A stretch of DNA of 64,000 bases. It comes from Pseudoalteromonas nigrifaciens. Its GTDB lineage: Bacteria; Pseudomonadota; Gammaproteobacteria; Enterobacterales; Alteromonadaceae. This document shows, piece by piece, positions 1-9,524 of this stretch; position 1 is the first letter of the stretch, and the number at the start of each line of letters is the position of its first letter. The translations under genes were made by a program, and so were the position numbers. The stretch is from the NCBI RefSeq assembly GCF_002221505.1, contig NZ_CP011036.1, positions 2,356,001-2,420,000 of the forward strand. The letters run 5' to 3'. Below the pieces are notes generated by a model that worked only from the letters and a program-made list of their open reading frames with translations, was not told the DNA's origin and did not search any database.

Positions 1-1566
1 TTTAAGTGCGTCAAGCAAAAAGCCAAACTTGTCTTGTTGCTCTTGCTCATTAATACCTAAAATTCTAAACGCAGCTTCTTGCATATCAGCATTATGAATA
101 CGTACCGAACCGCCACCTACTTCGTAGCCGTTTAATACCATATCGTACGCATCTGAAATAGCAGCCGCAGGGTTTGCTTCAAGTTCACTTGCGCTCATGT
201 CTTTTGGCGCAGTAAATGGATGATGTACAGCGTGCAGCGTACCTTCGTCATCTTCTTCAAACATTGGGAAATCTACAACCCAAAGTGGTGCCCAGCTATC
301 AAGGTTAGTGATTTCTAAATCAATACCAATTTTAACGCGCAGTGCGCCCATTGCTTCATTTACTGTGTTTCGCTTATCGGCACCAAATAAAATAATATCG
401 CCCGACTGTGCATTAGTACGCTCAAGTAACTGAGTAATTACATCTGCAGTTAAAAATTTAGCTACTGGTGACTGCACGCCTTCTGCGCCAGCAGTGTGAT
501 CGTTTACTTTCATCCACGCCATGCCTTTAGCGCCGTAAATACCAATAAACTTAGTGTAATCGTCAAGTTGTTTACGCGAAAGCTTAGCACCACCTGGTAC
601 AGTTAATACCGCAACACGGCCTTTTTCGTCATTTGCAGGGCCTGAGAAAACATTAAACTCTACGTCTTTAACTAAATCGGCAATATCAACAAGCTTCATT
701 GGATTACGTAAATCAGGCTTATCTGAACCGTATAAGCTCATTGCTTCGCTGTAAGGCATAATTGGAAAATCGCCTAAATCTACATTTAGCAATGTTTGCC
801 ACATTTCGCGGATCATTTTTTCAGTCATACCACGTACTTGATCAGAGCTCATGAACGAGGTTTCAATATCTATTTGAGTAAACTCAGGTTGGCGATCAGC
901 ACGTAAATCTTCATCACGGAAACATTTTACAATTTGGTAGTAACGGTCAAAACCCGACATCATCAACAATTGCTTAAATAACTGCGGCGACTGCGGTAAT
1001 GCGTAAAAACTACCTTTGTGAACACGACTCGGTACTAAGTAATCGCGCGCGCCCTCTGGCGTTGCTTTGGTAAGTACGGGTGTTTCTATGTCTAAAAAGC
1101 CGTTTTCATCTAAAAAACGACGCACAAAGCTGCTTGCTTTAGCGCGTAACTTAATGCGGTCGCTCATTTCTAAGCGACGTAGGTCTAGGTAGCGGTATTT
1201 TAAACGACGCTCTTCAGAGTTCACTTGGTTAAAATCAAGTGGTAATGGCTCTGAGCGGTTAATAATATTAAGCTCAGTGCCTAATATTTCGATTTCGCCT
1301 GTAGGCATGTCTTTATTTACTTGGCTATCTGGGCGTGCACGTACAATACCTTTTAACTGCACACAAAATTCTTGGCGAAGCGTGTTAGCTGAACTCATCA
1401 ACTCTTCAATGTCAGAATCGAATACAACTTGTACTAAACCTTCTCTATCGCGTAAATCGACAAAGATAAGTCCACCAAGGTCACGTCGTTTGTTGATCCA
1501 GCCACATAGTTCAACTTCTTGATCTACGTGAGTTTTATTTAGCTGTCCGCAGTATATAGAGCGCAT
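1..1566 (-). CDS. aspS: Aspartyl-tRNA synthetase, C-terminus cut by window edge
   Basis: Charges tRNA-Asp with aspartate in the cytoplasm. The frame stays open to base 1, giving about 522 codons from the ATG at 1566; bacterial AspRS is about 590 residues, so roughly 70 are outside the window. The N-terminus [10 protein letters not shown] leads into an OB-fold anticodon-binding domain ([14 protein letters not shown] near residue 20). The class II core follows, with the motif 2 region [18 protein letters not shown], and a GAD-type insertion lies in the middle, as in the bacterial form. It diverges from the yecE-like gene. aspS, yecE and cmoAB are also neighbours in E. coli. The window carries seven tRNA-Asp genes, the substrate of this enzyme, about 17 kb away. 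The identification is near certain. Confidence 0.96.
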   Translation of the reverse strand, partial: MRSIYCGQLNKTHVDQEVELCGWINKRRDLGGLIFVDLRDREGLVQVVFDSDIEELMSSANTLRQEFCVQLKGIVRARPDSQVNKDMPTGEIEILGTELNIINRSEPLPLDFNQVNSEERRLKYRYLDLRRLEMSDRIKLRAKASSFVRRFLDENGFLDIETPVLTKATPEGARDYLVPSRVHKGSFYALPQSPQLFKQLLMMSGFDRYYQIVKCFRDEDLRADRQPEFTQIDIETSFMSSDQVRGMTEKMIREMWQTLLNVDLGDFPIMPYSEAMSLYGSDKPDLRNPMKLVDIADLVKDVEFNVFSGPANDEKGRVAVLTVPGGAKLSRKQLDDYTKFIGIYGAKGMAWMKVNDHTAGAEGVQSPVAKFLTADVITQLLERTNAQSGDIILFGADKRNTVNEAMGALRVKIGIDLEITNLDSWAPLWVVDFPMFEEDDEGTLHAVHHPFTAPKDMSASELEANPAAAISDAYDMVLNGYEVGGGSVRIHNADMQEAAFRILGINEQEQQDKFGFLLDALK

Positions 1567-1814
1567 AGTTTTCCTGTCAGATAAAAGGCGTGCAACGGTC
1601 AAAAAACATTCGTTTTAAGTAGGGTAAATCTTTTTTATAAATACGAATATAAAAATAACACCGCTTGCAATTCAAAATAATCAAATTAAGCCCTGTATTA
1701 TACGCAAGTGATATGAAGATACTAGGGCGGGTGTCGTTTTTTGCATCGGATTTAAAGCAGCATATTTTATTATTTGATACACTATAGCTACTTTATAATT
1801 AGGCGTTAGTTTGT

Positions 1815-2663
1815 ATGCTATATATTGGGTGCCCACAGTGGTCAAGCAATGCGTGGAAAGGCAATTTATTTTCGAGCCAATGTAAAAATACCGATATGCT
1901 AAGCCAATACGCGCAACATTTTAACTCTGTAGAGGGAAATACCAGCTTTTACGCCGATCCATCCCCAAGTACTCTTTTACGCTGGGCAAACAGTGTACCC
2001 GACGATTTTAAATTTACCTTTAAGTTTCATCGGCGCTTTAGCCATGAGCTAAAGCTGACTAATGTACACAACGAGCTAACCGCTTGGCTTAACTTATTTG
2101 CACCAATTTTAGAGAAAACTGGGCAAATTATGCTGCAGCTGCCAAGTGCTTTTGGCCCTAATGATTTACCCAAGTTAGCGCAATTTATTAGCCTATTACC
2201 CAAAGAGCTAAACTTCGGGGTAGAAGTTCGCCATCCGGCATTTTTTCAAAAGGGTGAAGCCGAAATAGCGCTTAATCAATTATTAATGGCAAATAACATA
2301 AACCGTATAGCCATGGATACCCGCGCCCTATTTGCAGTTAAAGCGAATACAGAAGCGCTGATTGATGCACAACAAAAAAAGCCGCATCTGCCCGTGCATG
2401 CTATTGCTACAAGTGAGCAACCCATGGCACGTTTTGTTATTGCTAATTTACAAAGTGAATATAAAACCTTTTATAAGCCTTGGCTTAGTAAAGTAAAACA
2501 GTGGCTTGATGAAGGAAAAACGCCCTATGTATTTTTTCATACCGCAGACAACCGAGAAGCACCGTTATTAGCAAGGCAGTTTTGTAAGGACCTAGGTTAT
2601 AACCACAAGGTACTAAATCCATTTAGCGGCGAGGCAGAAGCCCACCAGCAAGCACTGTTTTAA
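1815..2663 (+). CDS. yecE: DUF72 family protein, YecE-like
   Basis: A 282-residue DUF72 (PF01904) protein. The family has a TIM-barrel-like fold and no firmly established biochemical role. The N-terminal LYIGCPQWSSNAWKG and the downstream NSVEGNTSFYADP and FKFHRRFSH segments are characteristic, as is the late segment PYVFFHTADNREAP. The length is normal for the family. It diverges from aspS across about 250 bp, and the YgjP-like gene follows 44 bp downstream, so the two may be co-transcribed. In E. coli yecE also sits between aspS and cmoAB, which supports orthology. The family is confident; the function is unknown. Confidence 0.88.
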   Translation: MLYIGCPQWSSNAWKGNLFSSQCKNTDMLSQYAQHFNSVEGNTSFYADPSPSTLLRWANSVPDDFKFTFKFHRRFSHELKLTNVHNELTAWLNLFAPILEKTGQIMLQLPSAFGPNDLPKLAQFISLLPKELNFGVEVRHPAFFQKGEAEIALNQLLMANNINRIAMDTRALFAVKANTEALIDAQQKKPHLPVHAIATSEQPMARFVIANLQSEYKTFYKPWLSKVKQWLDEGKTPYVFFHTADNREAPLLARQFCKDLGYNHKVLNPFSGEAEAHQQALF

Positions 2664-2707
2664 ATAACCACTTACAACAAATAAAATGTTAGAACTTAGA
2701 GAGCAAC

Positions 2708-3208
2708 ATGAGTGAATATGCACGTTATTTTACCGGCTACCCTGCAAACATTGTTGAGCAAGTATTAAATCTAATCAGTAATGATAAAGTAAGTAACTAC
2801 TTACTTAAAAAGTATCCGCAGGCACATAATATTACCAGCGACAAAGCACTTTTTAGCTACGCCACAGAGCTTAAAAAACAGTATTTAAAAAATGCCCCGC
2901 CGTTTGGTCGCGCCGCATTTAAAAAGCAAGGCGACATGGTCACTAATGCACTTGGCACGCACACCTATCGTATGCAAGGTAAAACTCGCAAGCACGATTT
3001 GGCCATCAACAGTGATTTACTGCGCGCTCCCGAGCCGTTATTAAAAGCCTTAGTGGTACACGAGCTCGCTCATTTTAAAGAAAAAGACCATAACAAAAGT
3101 TTTTATAAACTTTGTTGTCACATGGAGCCAAGTTACCACCAGCTAGAGCTTGATTTACGCATTTTTTGCGTGGCTGTAGAGCAAGGCAATAATCCTTACT
3201 TAAAATGA
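2708..3208 (+). CDS. YgjP-like (DUF45/M48-type) metallopeptidase-fold protein
   Basis: A 166-residue protein with a zinc-binding HELAH motif at residues 118-122 and a third candidate ligand, His128, in KEKDHNKSFY. This is the pattern of the YgjP/SprT-like zincin families. It has no signal peptide or membrane segment, so it is probably cytosolic. The region before the motif (residues 80-105) is typical of YgjP proteins, although the family is usually somewhat longer. The ATG at 2708 follows an AGAG-type ribosome site. It lies 44 bp after the DUF72 gene and converges with the DUF5924 gene. Protease activity is inferred from the motif only; the substrate is unknown. Confidence 0.8.
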   Translation: MSEYARYFTGYPANIVEQVLNLISNDKVSNYLLKKYPQAHNITSDKALFSYATELKKQYLKNAPPFGRAAFKKQGDMVTNALGTHTYRMQGKTRKHDLAINSDLLRAPEPLLKALVVHELAHFKEKDHNKSFYKLCCHMEPSYHQLELDLRIFCVAVEQGNNPYLK

Positions 3209-3250
3209 GCTAATTAAATTGCCGTAAACGCGCTAGTAAATGCACATTAG

Positions 3251-4264
3251 CTAAGGCAAAACTGTAAATTTAGTTAAACCTATAAGTTGCCCCGATTCTG
3301 TTACTACTTGCACCTGCCATTTACCGACAGAATCAGTTGGGAAATTTACTTTATGGGTCCACGCTCTATAACCTTGCTCTCGCCCACCACTTATATTTAG
3401 TGTGATCCGATCTACTTCTTTATTGTTGTATAGCCACACATGAAATATCTTTTCATTTAATCCTCTGGGCGCTTTAACAGCAGTCCACGTATATAACCCC
3501 TGATGATGTAGTGAATAAGAGTCTAATTGCTTAATATTACCAATAGGTTGGCGTTGCTCTAAATCAACCTCGTGCGATAAAGTAATATCGGTTAAGCGCA
3601 AAGCCGCTGGCGGCACCCAGCTACGTAGTTGCCATAAGCCAGCACTTAATATACACAAAATCACTACCAATAAAGGAAATCGCCACCAGCGGGTATTAGG
3701 CATTAAGTTGCCTAAACTGGGGAGGGTAAAAATAACAGCAGTAACCAAAGCAATTGCTAAGCTTTGGCTAGTGGTTACATTAAATAAAATAGGCAAAGTA
3801 ACCAATATAACGACAAACAATGCAAAGTTATGAAACACCGCAAATAACATGCGATTTTTTGCTAACTTTTTATAATACAAAGGATCAATTACCGATATGA
3901 CTGCACACATTATCATTAGCGCGGTAAAAATAGCTTGCGGGTGATCCCACTGCGTTACCGCTAAAAAAAATGGCAAAGCAAAAAACAGGCTTTCTTGTTG
4001 CACCATTTGTAAAGCAAAGCGCATAAAGTTGGGCGATACCGCGACACCAAATCTTTGCTCTACTTTATCGCGCAACCAGTTATCAATAATTAACCATACC
4101 CAGCTCACTAGCAAAAATATGGCAATAAATTGCGAAAACGATTCTTTTCGCTCAACTAACACATAACTTGCCACACCAGAGCAAAATGCTATTACCGCTA
4201 ATAATCCCGGCCGCTGTTGCATTGCGATTATAAATTTTGTTATTAAACTTTTAAAATAGTCCAT
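3251..4264 (-). CDS. Membrane protein with DUF5924 and DUF2914 domains
   Basis: A 337-residue inner-membrane protein. Residues about 15-215 contain several hydrophobic helices (for example LLAVIAFCSGVASYVLV, FIAIFLLVSWVWLII and FPLLVVILCILSAGLW). A soluble C-terminal domain of about 110 residues contains LYTWTAVKAPRG, HVWLYNNKEVDRITL and GKWQVQVVTESGQLIG. That C-terminal part matches my recollection of DUF2914, with DUF5924 as the N-terminal membrane part. The function is unknown; the soluble domain presumably faces the periplasm. It is convergent with the YgjP-like gene and probably monocistronic. Confidence 0.75.
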   Translation of the reverse strand: MDYFKSLITKFIIAMQQRPGLLAVIAFCSGVASYVLVERKESFSQFIAIFLLVSWVWLIIDNWLRDKVEQRFGVAVSPNFMRFALQMVQQESLFFALPFFLAVTQWDHPQAIFTALMIMCAVISVIDPLYYKKLAKNRMLFAVFHNFALFVVILVTLPILFNVTTSQSLAIALVTAVIFTLPSLGNLMPNTRWWRFPLLVVILCILSAGLWQLRSWVPPAALRLTDITLSHEVDLEQRQPIGNIKQLDSYSLHHQGLYTWTAVKAPRGLNEKIFHVWLYNNKEVDRITLNISGGREQGYRAWTHKVNFPTDSVGKWQVQVVTESGQLIGLTKFTVLP

Positions 4265-4413
4265 CTAATTTTGGGTCCGTACAAGTGTGCATGCTAAAGC
4301 GCTTAAAAACATAAGCGTTTTATCTTAAAGTAATTACCTGAACAACACATAAATAGCATAAAACCCCTTAGCTTATTAACAATATAATAATCGGTAGTAA
4401 TATTAAGTGATGA

Positions 4414-5316
4414 CTATTTTGGTTGTTTTAAATGGGTGCGCGAAATTTCTTCATTTACCCAGTGTAGTAACTGTTTTATTGCCTTAGATAGCACCTGATT
4501 TTGCCGCACTATATAACCTAAACTGGTGGTTGGGAATTGCGGTAAAGCCGTTACTGTATTGGTTAAATTAGCTTTAGAGCGCAGCGAAAACTCAGGAACA
4601 ATTGCCACGCCAAAACCAGCTTCTGCCCAATCAATTTGTGCATCAACACTACCCACTTCCATAACCCGATAACTCGGTAAATTTAAAGACGGTAGCGCAT
4701 TATCTAATAACTCTCGGGTGCGGGTATCGTGGCCTAATAAAATTAATGTTGGCGGCTCAGTGAGTACCATACTTTCATCGTTTTTTGCTTGCTGCCATAA
4801 CGCTAAATTATTTCCCAGCGCACACCACTTTATCTGTTGGAGTTCACTAAAATGCAGTGGCTCACTTTCTTTTTGAGCAATTACAAAGCCTAAATCGGCT
4901 TCTGCACTTTTAACCAGCGCCGATGCCTGTGACGAGGTGGTATTAAGCAAGGTAAAATCAATCCCCGGGAACTGGGTTTTAAACAGCTGAAAAGGCTCTA
5001 TGAGTAACAAGCGAGAAATAATATCACTGGCTGCAATGGTGAGTGTGCCTTGGCTTAAGTTATTTATTGCATTTAGATCAGACTGACATACCTTCAATTC
5101 CCATAAGGTTTTTTGCCCCGACTGTAATAAACGCAAACCCGCTTGGGTTAAACAAAAGGGGTTACGCTCGATTAACTTTACCCGCGTCATTTTTTCTAAC
5201 TGCTTAATATGCAAGCTCACATTAGGTTGCGTCATGTGCAGTGCACTTGCCGTTTTACCAAAGTGCTTTAGCTCTGCTAATGTAACAAAGGTTTTTAACC
5301 AATGAATATCTAACAT
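4414..5316 (-). CDS. LysR-family transcriptional regulator
   Basis: A 300-residue regulator. Residues 1-60 form the winged helix-turn-helix (FGKTASALHMTQPNVSLHIK), followed by a linker helix and a periplasmic-binding-protein-like effector domain from about residue 88, with GTLTIAASD at its first strand. It is transcribed away from the purA2-like gene, with 121 bp between the two starts. LysR regulators usually control such a divergent neighbour. The intergenic segment around 5350-5385 is AT-rich with short dyads (ATATCAT, ATAATTATAAT), but I cannot single out a T-N11-A operator. The effector is unknown; a purine or amino-acid metabolite would be a reasonable guess from context. Confidence 0.92.
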   Translation of the reverse strand: MLDIHWLKTFVTLAELKHFGKTASALHMTQPNVSLHIKQLEKMTRVKLIERNPFCLTQAGLRLLQSGQKTLWELKVCQSDLNAINNLSQGTLTIAASDIISRLLLIEPFQLFKTQFPGIDFTLLNTTSSQASALVKSAEADLGFVIAQKESEPLHFSELQQIKWCALGNNLALWQQAKNDESMVLTEPPTLILLGHDTRTRELLDNALPSLNLPSYRVMEVGSVDAQIDWAEAGFGVAIVPEFSLRSKANLTNTVTALPQFPTTSLGYIVRQNQVLSKAIKQLLHWVNEEISRTHLKQPK

Positions 5317-5437
5317 CTCACTTCCTTAATATTGCACACGCCATATGGAATCCTTATTGATATCATAATTATAATTAATTTCTCTTATTTTAACAGCCCG
5401 CATATCATATCAGCTTGTTCAATTTGGAGATTAAATT

Positions 5438-6694
5438 ATGCCGTCAATTGTTGTTGTAGGTGCAAACTGGGGTGATGAAGGCAAAGGCCGCATCGTAGAT
5501 TTTTTAGCTGAGAACGCATCAGCAAGCATTCGCTTTCAAGGTGGTAATAACGCCGGTCATACCGTTGTGAATGATTTTGGCACCTTTAAACTACACCAAT
5601 TACCTAGCGGTATTTTTAATCCTGATTGCATAGCAGTACTTGGCCCAGGCATGGTAATAAGCCCTAGCGCCTTAAGTGAAGAAATAGCCGAAGTTAAAGC
5701 CGCTGGCGTTAATGTAAAGCTGTGTATTTCTGATCGTGCCACTTTATGTCTGCCTTTACATGCCCTTGAAGACACCCTTGAAGAATTACGTTTAGGCGAC
5801 GCTGCTTACGGCTCGACTCGCCAAGGTATTTCGCCAGCGTATGGCGACCGAGTAATGAAAAAAGGCATTTTAGTGGGTTGGTTAAATCAGCCTGACGTTT
5901 TACTAGAGCGTATTCAATTTATGCTTGATTGGAAAATGCCACAGCTAAAAGCCTTATATCCAAGTTGTGATTTTTCACAAACAGCTGAAGAAATGACGCA
6001 GTGGTTACTCGATGTTACCGCGCCTTGGCGTGCATTTATTTGTAATGTGACAGAGCCGTTAAAAGCACTACAAAAACAAAATGCTAATTTATTATTTGAA
6101 GCTCAGTTAGGTGCCGGTCGCGATTTAGTTTATGGCGAATACCCTTACACTACCTCTTCAAACGTAACGGCCGCTTATGCAGGCATAGGCAGCGGTTTAC
6201 CTGCGCTTCGTCCTGAACGTGTTGTTGCGGTAGCAAAGTCGTTTAGCTCATCAGTAGGTACAGGTACTTTAGTTACTGCAATGGAAGAGCAAGACAATTT
6301 TCGTGAAAGCGCTAACGAATATGGCGCAGTAACTGGCCGTCCACGCGACATGGGCTACTTTGATGCAGTTGCCACGCGCAACGGTGTTGAGCTACAAGCT
6401 GCCACCGAAATTGCCTTAACCAAAATTGATTGTTTATCGGGTATGAAAGATTTAAAAATCTGTGTTGCCTATGATGGCGATCATAGCGAAAACCCAATTT
6501 GGCCACAAACGGCTGCATTAAGCCCTGTGTATGAAAATATGCAACCTTGGGATGAAGACATTACCGGTTGTCGTACCTTCGACAGCCTACCAATTGCAGC
6601 GCAACAATACGTTGAGCGCATTGAAGCGTTAATGGGCGTACCAATAACTATGGTGTCTGTTGGTCCTGAGCGCGAACAGATGATTATTCGCTAA
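5438..6694 (+). CDS. Divergent adenylosuccinate synthetase paralogue (PurA2-like)
   Basis: A PurA-family enzyme of 418 residues; canonical PurA is about 430 and condenses IMP with aspartate using GTP. It keeps the GDEGKG loop with Asp13, the NNAGHT segment with His41, and the guanine motif TKID (328-331). Other conserved positions differ. The phosphate loop GTTGRG is GSTRQG (125-130), ARRG is MKKG (140-143) so the IMP-contacting Arg is Lys or Met, EGAQG is EAQLG (221-225), the STRVGAGP switch is SSSVGTGT, and the aspartate loop TTGRRRR is VTGRPRD (298-304). Second PurA copies are annotated in some Vibrionaceae. The gene diverges from a LysR regulator and lies outside the purMN operon. It may be a low-activity or altered-specificity synthetase; the true substrate is unproven. 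Confidence 0.85.
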   Translation: MPSIVVVGANWGDEGKGRIVDFLAENASASIRFQGGNNAGHTVVNDFGTFKLHQLPSGIFNPDCIAVLGPGMVISPSALSEEIAEVKAAGVNVKLCISDRATLCLPLHALEDTLEELRLGDAAYGSTRQGISPAYGDRVMKKGILVGWLNQPDVLLERIQFMLDWKMPQLKALYPSCDFSQTAEEMTQWLLDVTAPWRAFICNVTEPLKALQKQNANLLFEAQLGAGRDLVYGEYPYTTSSNVTAAYAGIGSGLPALRPERVVAVAKSFSSSVGTGTLVTAMEEQDNFRESANEYGAVTGRPRDMGYFDAVATRNGVELQAATEIALTKIDCLSGMKDLKICVAYDGDHSENPIWPQTAALSPVYENMQPWDEDITGCRTFDSLPIAAQQYVERIEALMGVPITMVSVGPEREQMIIR

Positions 6695-6715
6695 ATAGCG
6701 CTATTGTGTTTAAAT

Positions 6716-6748
6716 AACTGTTGGGTTAAATCATGCAACCCAACAGTT
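6716..6748 (+). terminator. Hairpin after the purA2-like gene
   Basis: A perfect 12-bp stem (AACTGTTGGGTT / AACCCAACAGTT) with a 9-nt loop, 21 nt downstream of the purA2-like stop codon. It lies between two convergent genes and could serve both directions. The U-tract is weak on either side, so efficient intrinsic termination is not assured. Confidence 0.55.
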
Positions 6749-6818
6749 ATTAATAAAGGCCAACACTGCGCTTGGCTGGTTTTTATGACCTTAACCACAT
6801 AATTATTTTAACGTATTC

Positions 6819-7508
6819 TTACAGCCCTAGTCCTGCCATAAAGTCGTCATCATCACTATCTTCTGCTTCTTTTTCAGCTTTAACTTTCGCTTTTTCTGCT
6901 TTTTGTTTTGCTTCGTTTTCGATAATATCGTCGGGATCTATTGCTTCGATAATGTCAAAGTCGTGTAATTTAATAAACTCAGTTTTATCCATTGCCAGCT
7001 CTAAATAAAATATATTTTGTTTACTGGTGGTAAACGTTACGCGGCGCGCTTGTGGGCGATCCATTGTGGTATCTACCGATATTTGTACCTGTTTATTAAT
7101 TGCCATCATTTTTGGCTGATTTTGGGTAATAGAGGTATGTAATTGCTCGCGTACTTTAGAGGTAAAGTCGCCAACTATTTGGTTCATTAACTCGCCTAAC
7201 ACATTTGATACATCGTCAGACAAATGACTATGTGCTATTTCTTCTTCGGGCATGCCCATGTTACGCATGTAATCGCCATAAATTTCCATTGCCGCTTGCG
7301 ATGTGAAATTAGTAATTACTAGGCCAGTAAAGCCACCATCAAATAACACAAAACAGCCAATATCTGGGCGCATACAAGTACGGGTAATTTTTTGCACCAT
7401 AGCGGAGTAACTAACACTATTACCACTGGCCGAAGTGAGTACCCCTGTAACCGAGTGACAAAGGGTTGCTAATATATCATCGGTGCTAATAACTTTACTT
7501 TTGCTCAT
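6819..7508 (-). CDS. DUF3334 family protein
   Basis: A 229-residue soluble protein found in Vibrio, Shewanella and Pseudoalteromonas relatives and classed as DUF3334; its role is unknown. Recognisable stretches are SYSAMVQKITRTCMRPDIGC, FDGGFTGLVITNF and VLGELMNQIVGDFTSKV. The GELMNQIVGD pattern resembles the CheX/CheC-like phosphatase fold (E-x-x-N), so a link to chemotaxis or phospho-signalling is conceivable but unproven. The C-terminus is highly charged, with alternating Lys/Glu-rich repeats and a DSDDDD run (about residues 190-225), probably disordered. It diverges from cmoA by 117 bp. Confidence 0.8.
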   Translation of the reverse strand: MSKSKVISTDDILATLCHSVTGVLTSASGNSVSYSAMVQKITRTCMRPDIGCFVLFDGGFTGLVITNFTSQAAMEIYGDYMRNMGMPEEEIAHSHLSDDVSNVLGELMNQIVGDFTSKVREQLHTSITQNQPKMMAINKQVQISVDTTMDRPQARRVTFTTSKQNIFYLELAMDKTEFIKLHDFDIIEAIDPDDIIENEAKQKAEKAKVKAEKEAEDSDDDDFMAGLGL

Positions 7509-7624
7509 TTAATAGTCTCATTTATACTTATTTTTCATTATTCTAGCCAAGCTACTTAATTTATCACTGACTATCCAGCATAAAATGTTAAAATAGCGCC
7601 ATTATTTTCAAAGAGACTGGCTTC

Positions 7625-8350
7625 GTGACCATTAAAGACAGTATTTATGCCTCTGAGCAACAAGTTAAAGACTTTAGTTTTGATCAAAACGTAGTCGAAG
7701 TTTTTCCTGATATGATCCAGCGTTCAGTGCCGGGTTACGCCACTATAGTGAGCACTATGGGTAAACTTGCCGGTGAGTATGCGCAAAGTAACTCTAATCT
7801 TTACGATTTAGGCTGCTCGCTGGGTGCGGTTACGTTAAGTATGCGCCGTAATATTCGCACCGATAACTGCCATATTATTGCAGTAGATAACTCACAAGCT
7901 ATGGTTGAGCGTTGTAAGGTACATTTACAAGGCTTTAAGTCTGAAGTACCGGTTACCGTTACCTTAGGCGATATTAACGAGCTTGAAATTCAAAATGCTT
8001 CAGTGGTGGCAATGAACTTTACGCTGCAGTTTATTCCGCATGCACAACGCCAAGCCGTGCTTGAAAAAATATACGCCAACTTAAAACCCGGCGGTGTATT
8101 ACTGTTAAGCGAAAAAATAAAAGCCGAAAACGAGCTGTGCGATAATTTACTAATTGACCTACACCACGATTTTAAACGCCATAATGGGTATTCGGAGCTT
8201 GAAATAAGCCAAAAGCGCACCGCTATTGAAAACGTAATGCGCCCAGATACGCTAAGCACGCACTTTACCCGCTTAAAAGATATTGGCTTTAGCCAAACTC
8301 AGGCGTGGTACCAATGTTTTAATTTTTGCTCAATGATCGCAATTAAATAA
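7625..8350 (+). CDS. cmoA: Carboxy-S-adenosylmethionine synthase
   Basis: CmoA makes carboxy-SAM from SAM and prephenate, the donor for 5-carboxymethoxyuridine (cmo5U34) in tRNA. It has 241 residues, the usual family length. The start is GTG at 7625, which places the expected N-terminus TIKDSIYASEQQVKDF. A SAM-binding motif I variant, LYDLGCSLGAVTL, lies near residues 58-70, and AVDNSQAMVERC follows. cmoB begins 17 nt downstream in the same transcript, the standard arrangement. The two genes complete a two-step pathway that lets single tRNAs decode several wobble codons. Confidence 0.96.
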   Translation: MTIKDSIYASEQQVKDFSFDQNVVEVFPDMIQRSVPGYATIVSTMGKLAGEYAQSNSNLYDLGCSLGAVTLSMRRNIRTDNCHIIAVDNSQAMVERCKVHLQGFKSEVPVTVTLGDINELEIQNASVVAMNFTLQFIPHAQRQAVLEKIYANLKPGGVLLLSEKIKAENELCDNLLIDLHHDFKRHNGYSELEISQKRTAIENVMRPDTLSTHFTRLKDIGFSQTQAWYQCFNFCSMIAIK

Positions 8351-8366
8351 AGAGAGTAAGTAATTT

Positions 8367-9335
8367 ATGTCTCAATGGTTTAACCAATTTTACGCCGCTA
8401 TTGCCCAAAGCCCACTTAGTCACTGGCTAGAAACCCTGCCTGCGCAATTAAAACATTGGCAGTTAGAGGCAAGTCATGGCGACTTACCTAAATGGCAAAA
8501 AGTGCTTAAAAATTTACCTGAAGTTAAAACTCAACATGTTGATATTACTACTCAGGTAAAAATTGGCGCAGCGGGTGAAATGACCGATGGTGAGCAAAAA
8601 CAAACCCTCCATTTATTAAAACGTATGATGCCATGGCGCAAAGGCCCATTTAGCGTTCACGGCATTGAAATAGATACAGAGTGGCGCAGCGATTGGAAAT
8701 GGGATCGCCTGCTTCCACATATTGAGCCACTCAAAGGCCGCACAGTGTTAGATATTGGCTGTGGCTCGGGCTATCATTTATGGCGTATGCGCGGTGAAGG
8801 CGCTCAGTTTGTAGTAGGCATTGACCCCTCTGACTTATTTTTGTGTCAGTTTCAAGCTATAAAACACTTTAACCCCGACGAAAACGTGCATTTATTACCA
8901 CTGGGTGTTGAAGCACTACCCGAGTTAAAAGCATTTGATACGGTATTTTCGATGGGGGTACTTTATCATCGTCGCTCGCCTATCGACTTTTTAGCGCAAT
9001 TAAAAGCACAGCTGCGCCCCGGTGGCGAGTTAGTCCTAGAAACCTTAGTCATTGAAGGCGACGAAAATACGGTACTTGTACCCACCGACCGCTACGCTAA
9101 AATGCGTAACGTGTGGTTTATTCCAAGCACCGCAGCATTAAAGCTATGGATGGAGCGCGTCGGTTTTAAAGATGTTCAAGTGAAAGATTGTGCGATTACC
9201 ACCTTAGATGAGCAACGCAAAACTGCTTGGATGGAAAACGAATCGTTAGTCGACTTTTTAGATCCAAACGACACCAGTAAAACCATTGAAGGTTACCCGG
9301 CACCACTACGTGCTATTTTAACTGCTAAAGCATAG
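8367..9335 (+). CDS. cmoB: tRNA U34 carboxymethyltransferase
   Basis: CmoB transfers the carboxymethyl group of carboxy-SAM to 5-hydroxyuridine at position 34 of tRNAs. It has 322 residues, as expected. The Rossmann methyltransferase core has motif [16 protein letters not shown] near residues 126-140, then [10 protein letters not shown], and [12 protein letters not shown] near residue 195. The N-terminal helical segment ([12 protein letters not shown]) is typical. It lies 16 nt after cmoA and an intrinsic terminator follows at 9362-9387, so cmoAB form a closed two-gene operon. Confidence 0.96.
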   Translation: MSQWFNQFYAAIAQSPLSHWLETLPAQLKHWQLEASHGDLPKWQKVLKNLPEVKTQHVDITTQVKIGAAGEMTDGEQKQTLHLLKRMMPWRKGPFSVHGIEIDTEWRSDWKWDRLLPHIEPLKGRTVLDIGCGSGYHLWRMRGEGAQFVVGIDPSDLFLCQFQAIKHFNPDENVHLLPLGVEALPELKAFDTVFSMGVLYHRRSPIDFLAQLKAQLRPGGELVLETLVIEGDENTVLVPTDRYAKMRNVWFIPSTAALKLWMERVGFKDVQVKDCAITTLDEQRKTAWMENESLVDFLDPNDTSKTIEGYPAPLRAILTAKA

Positions 9336-9361
9336 CGTTAACTGCAACATCAGCAAACAGT

Positions 9362-9387
9362 AAAAAACGCCTAAGGGCGTTTTTTTG
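9362..9387 (+). terminator. Intrinsic terminator of cmoAB
   Basis: A short GC-rich stem (ACGCC / GGCGT, extended by A-T pairs) with a 4-nt loop and a run of seven T. It lies 27 nt after the cmoB stop codon, a typical Rho-independent terminator. Confidence 0.85.
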
Positions 9388-9524
9388 TTTATTTAGCCAG
9401 CAATTAGCGGACAAGTGTCCTGTTAATTATTTCAATACTATATTTACGCTAGCCGCGGTTACGCAATTGTTGTAAAATACGCGCGTTTCTAAGCAACCCA
9501 AAACAACTATTTTGAGGAAAACCT

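Noticed and set aside
9461..9476. Possible PurR operator before purM (ACGCAATTGTTGTAAA)
   Set aside because: Only the first half-site matches ACGCAAACGTTTGCGT. The second half and the central CG are absent, so I do not call it.
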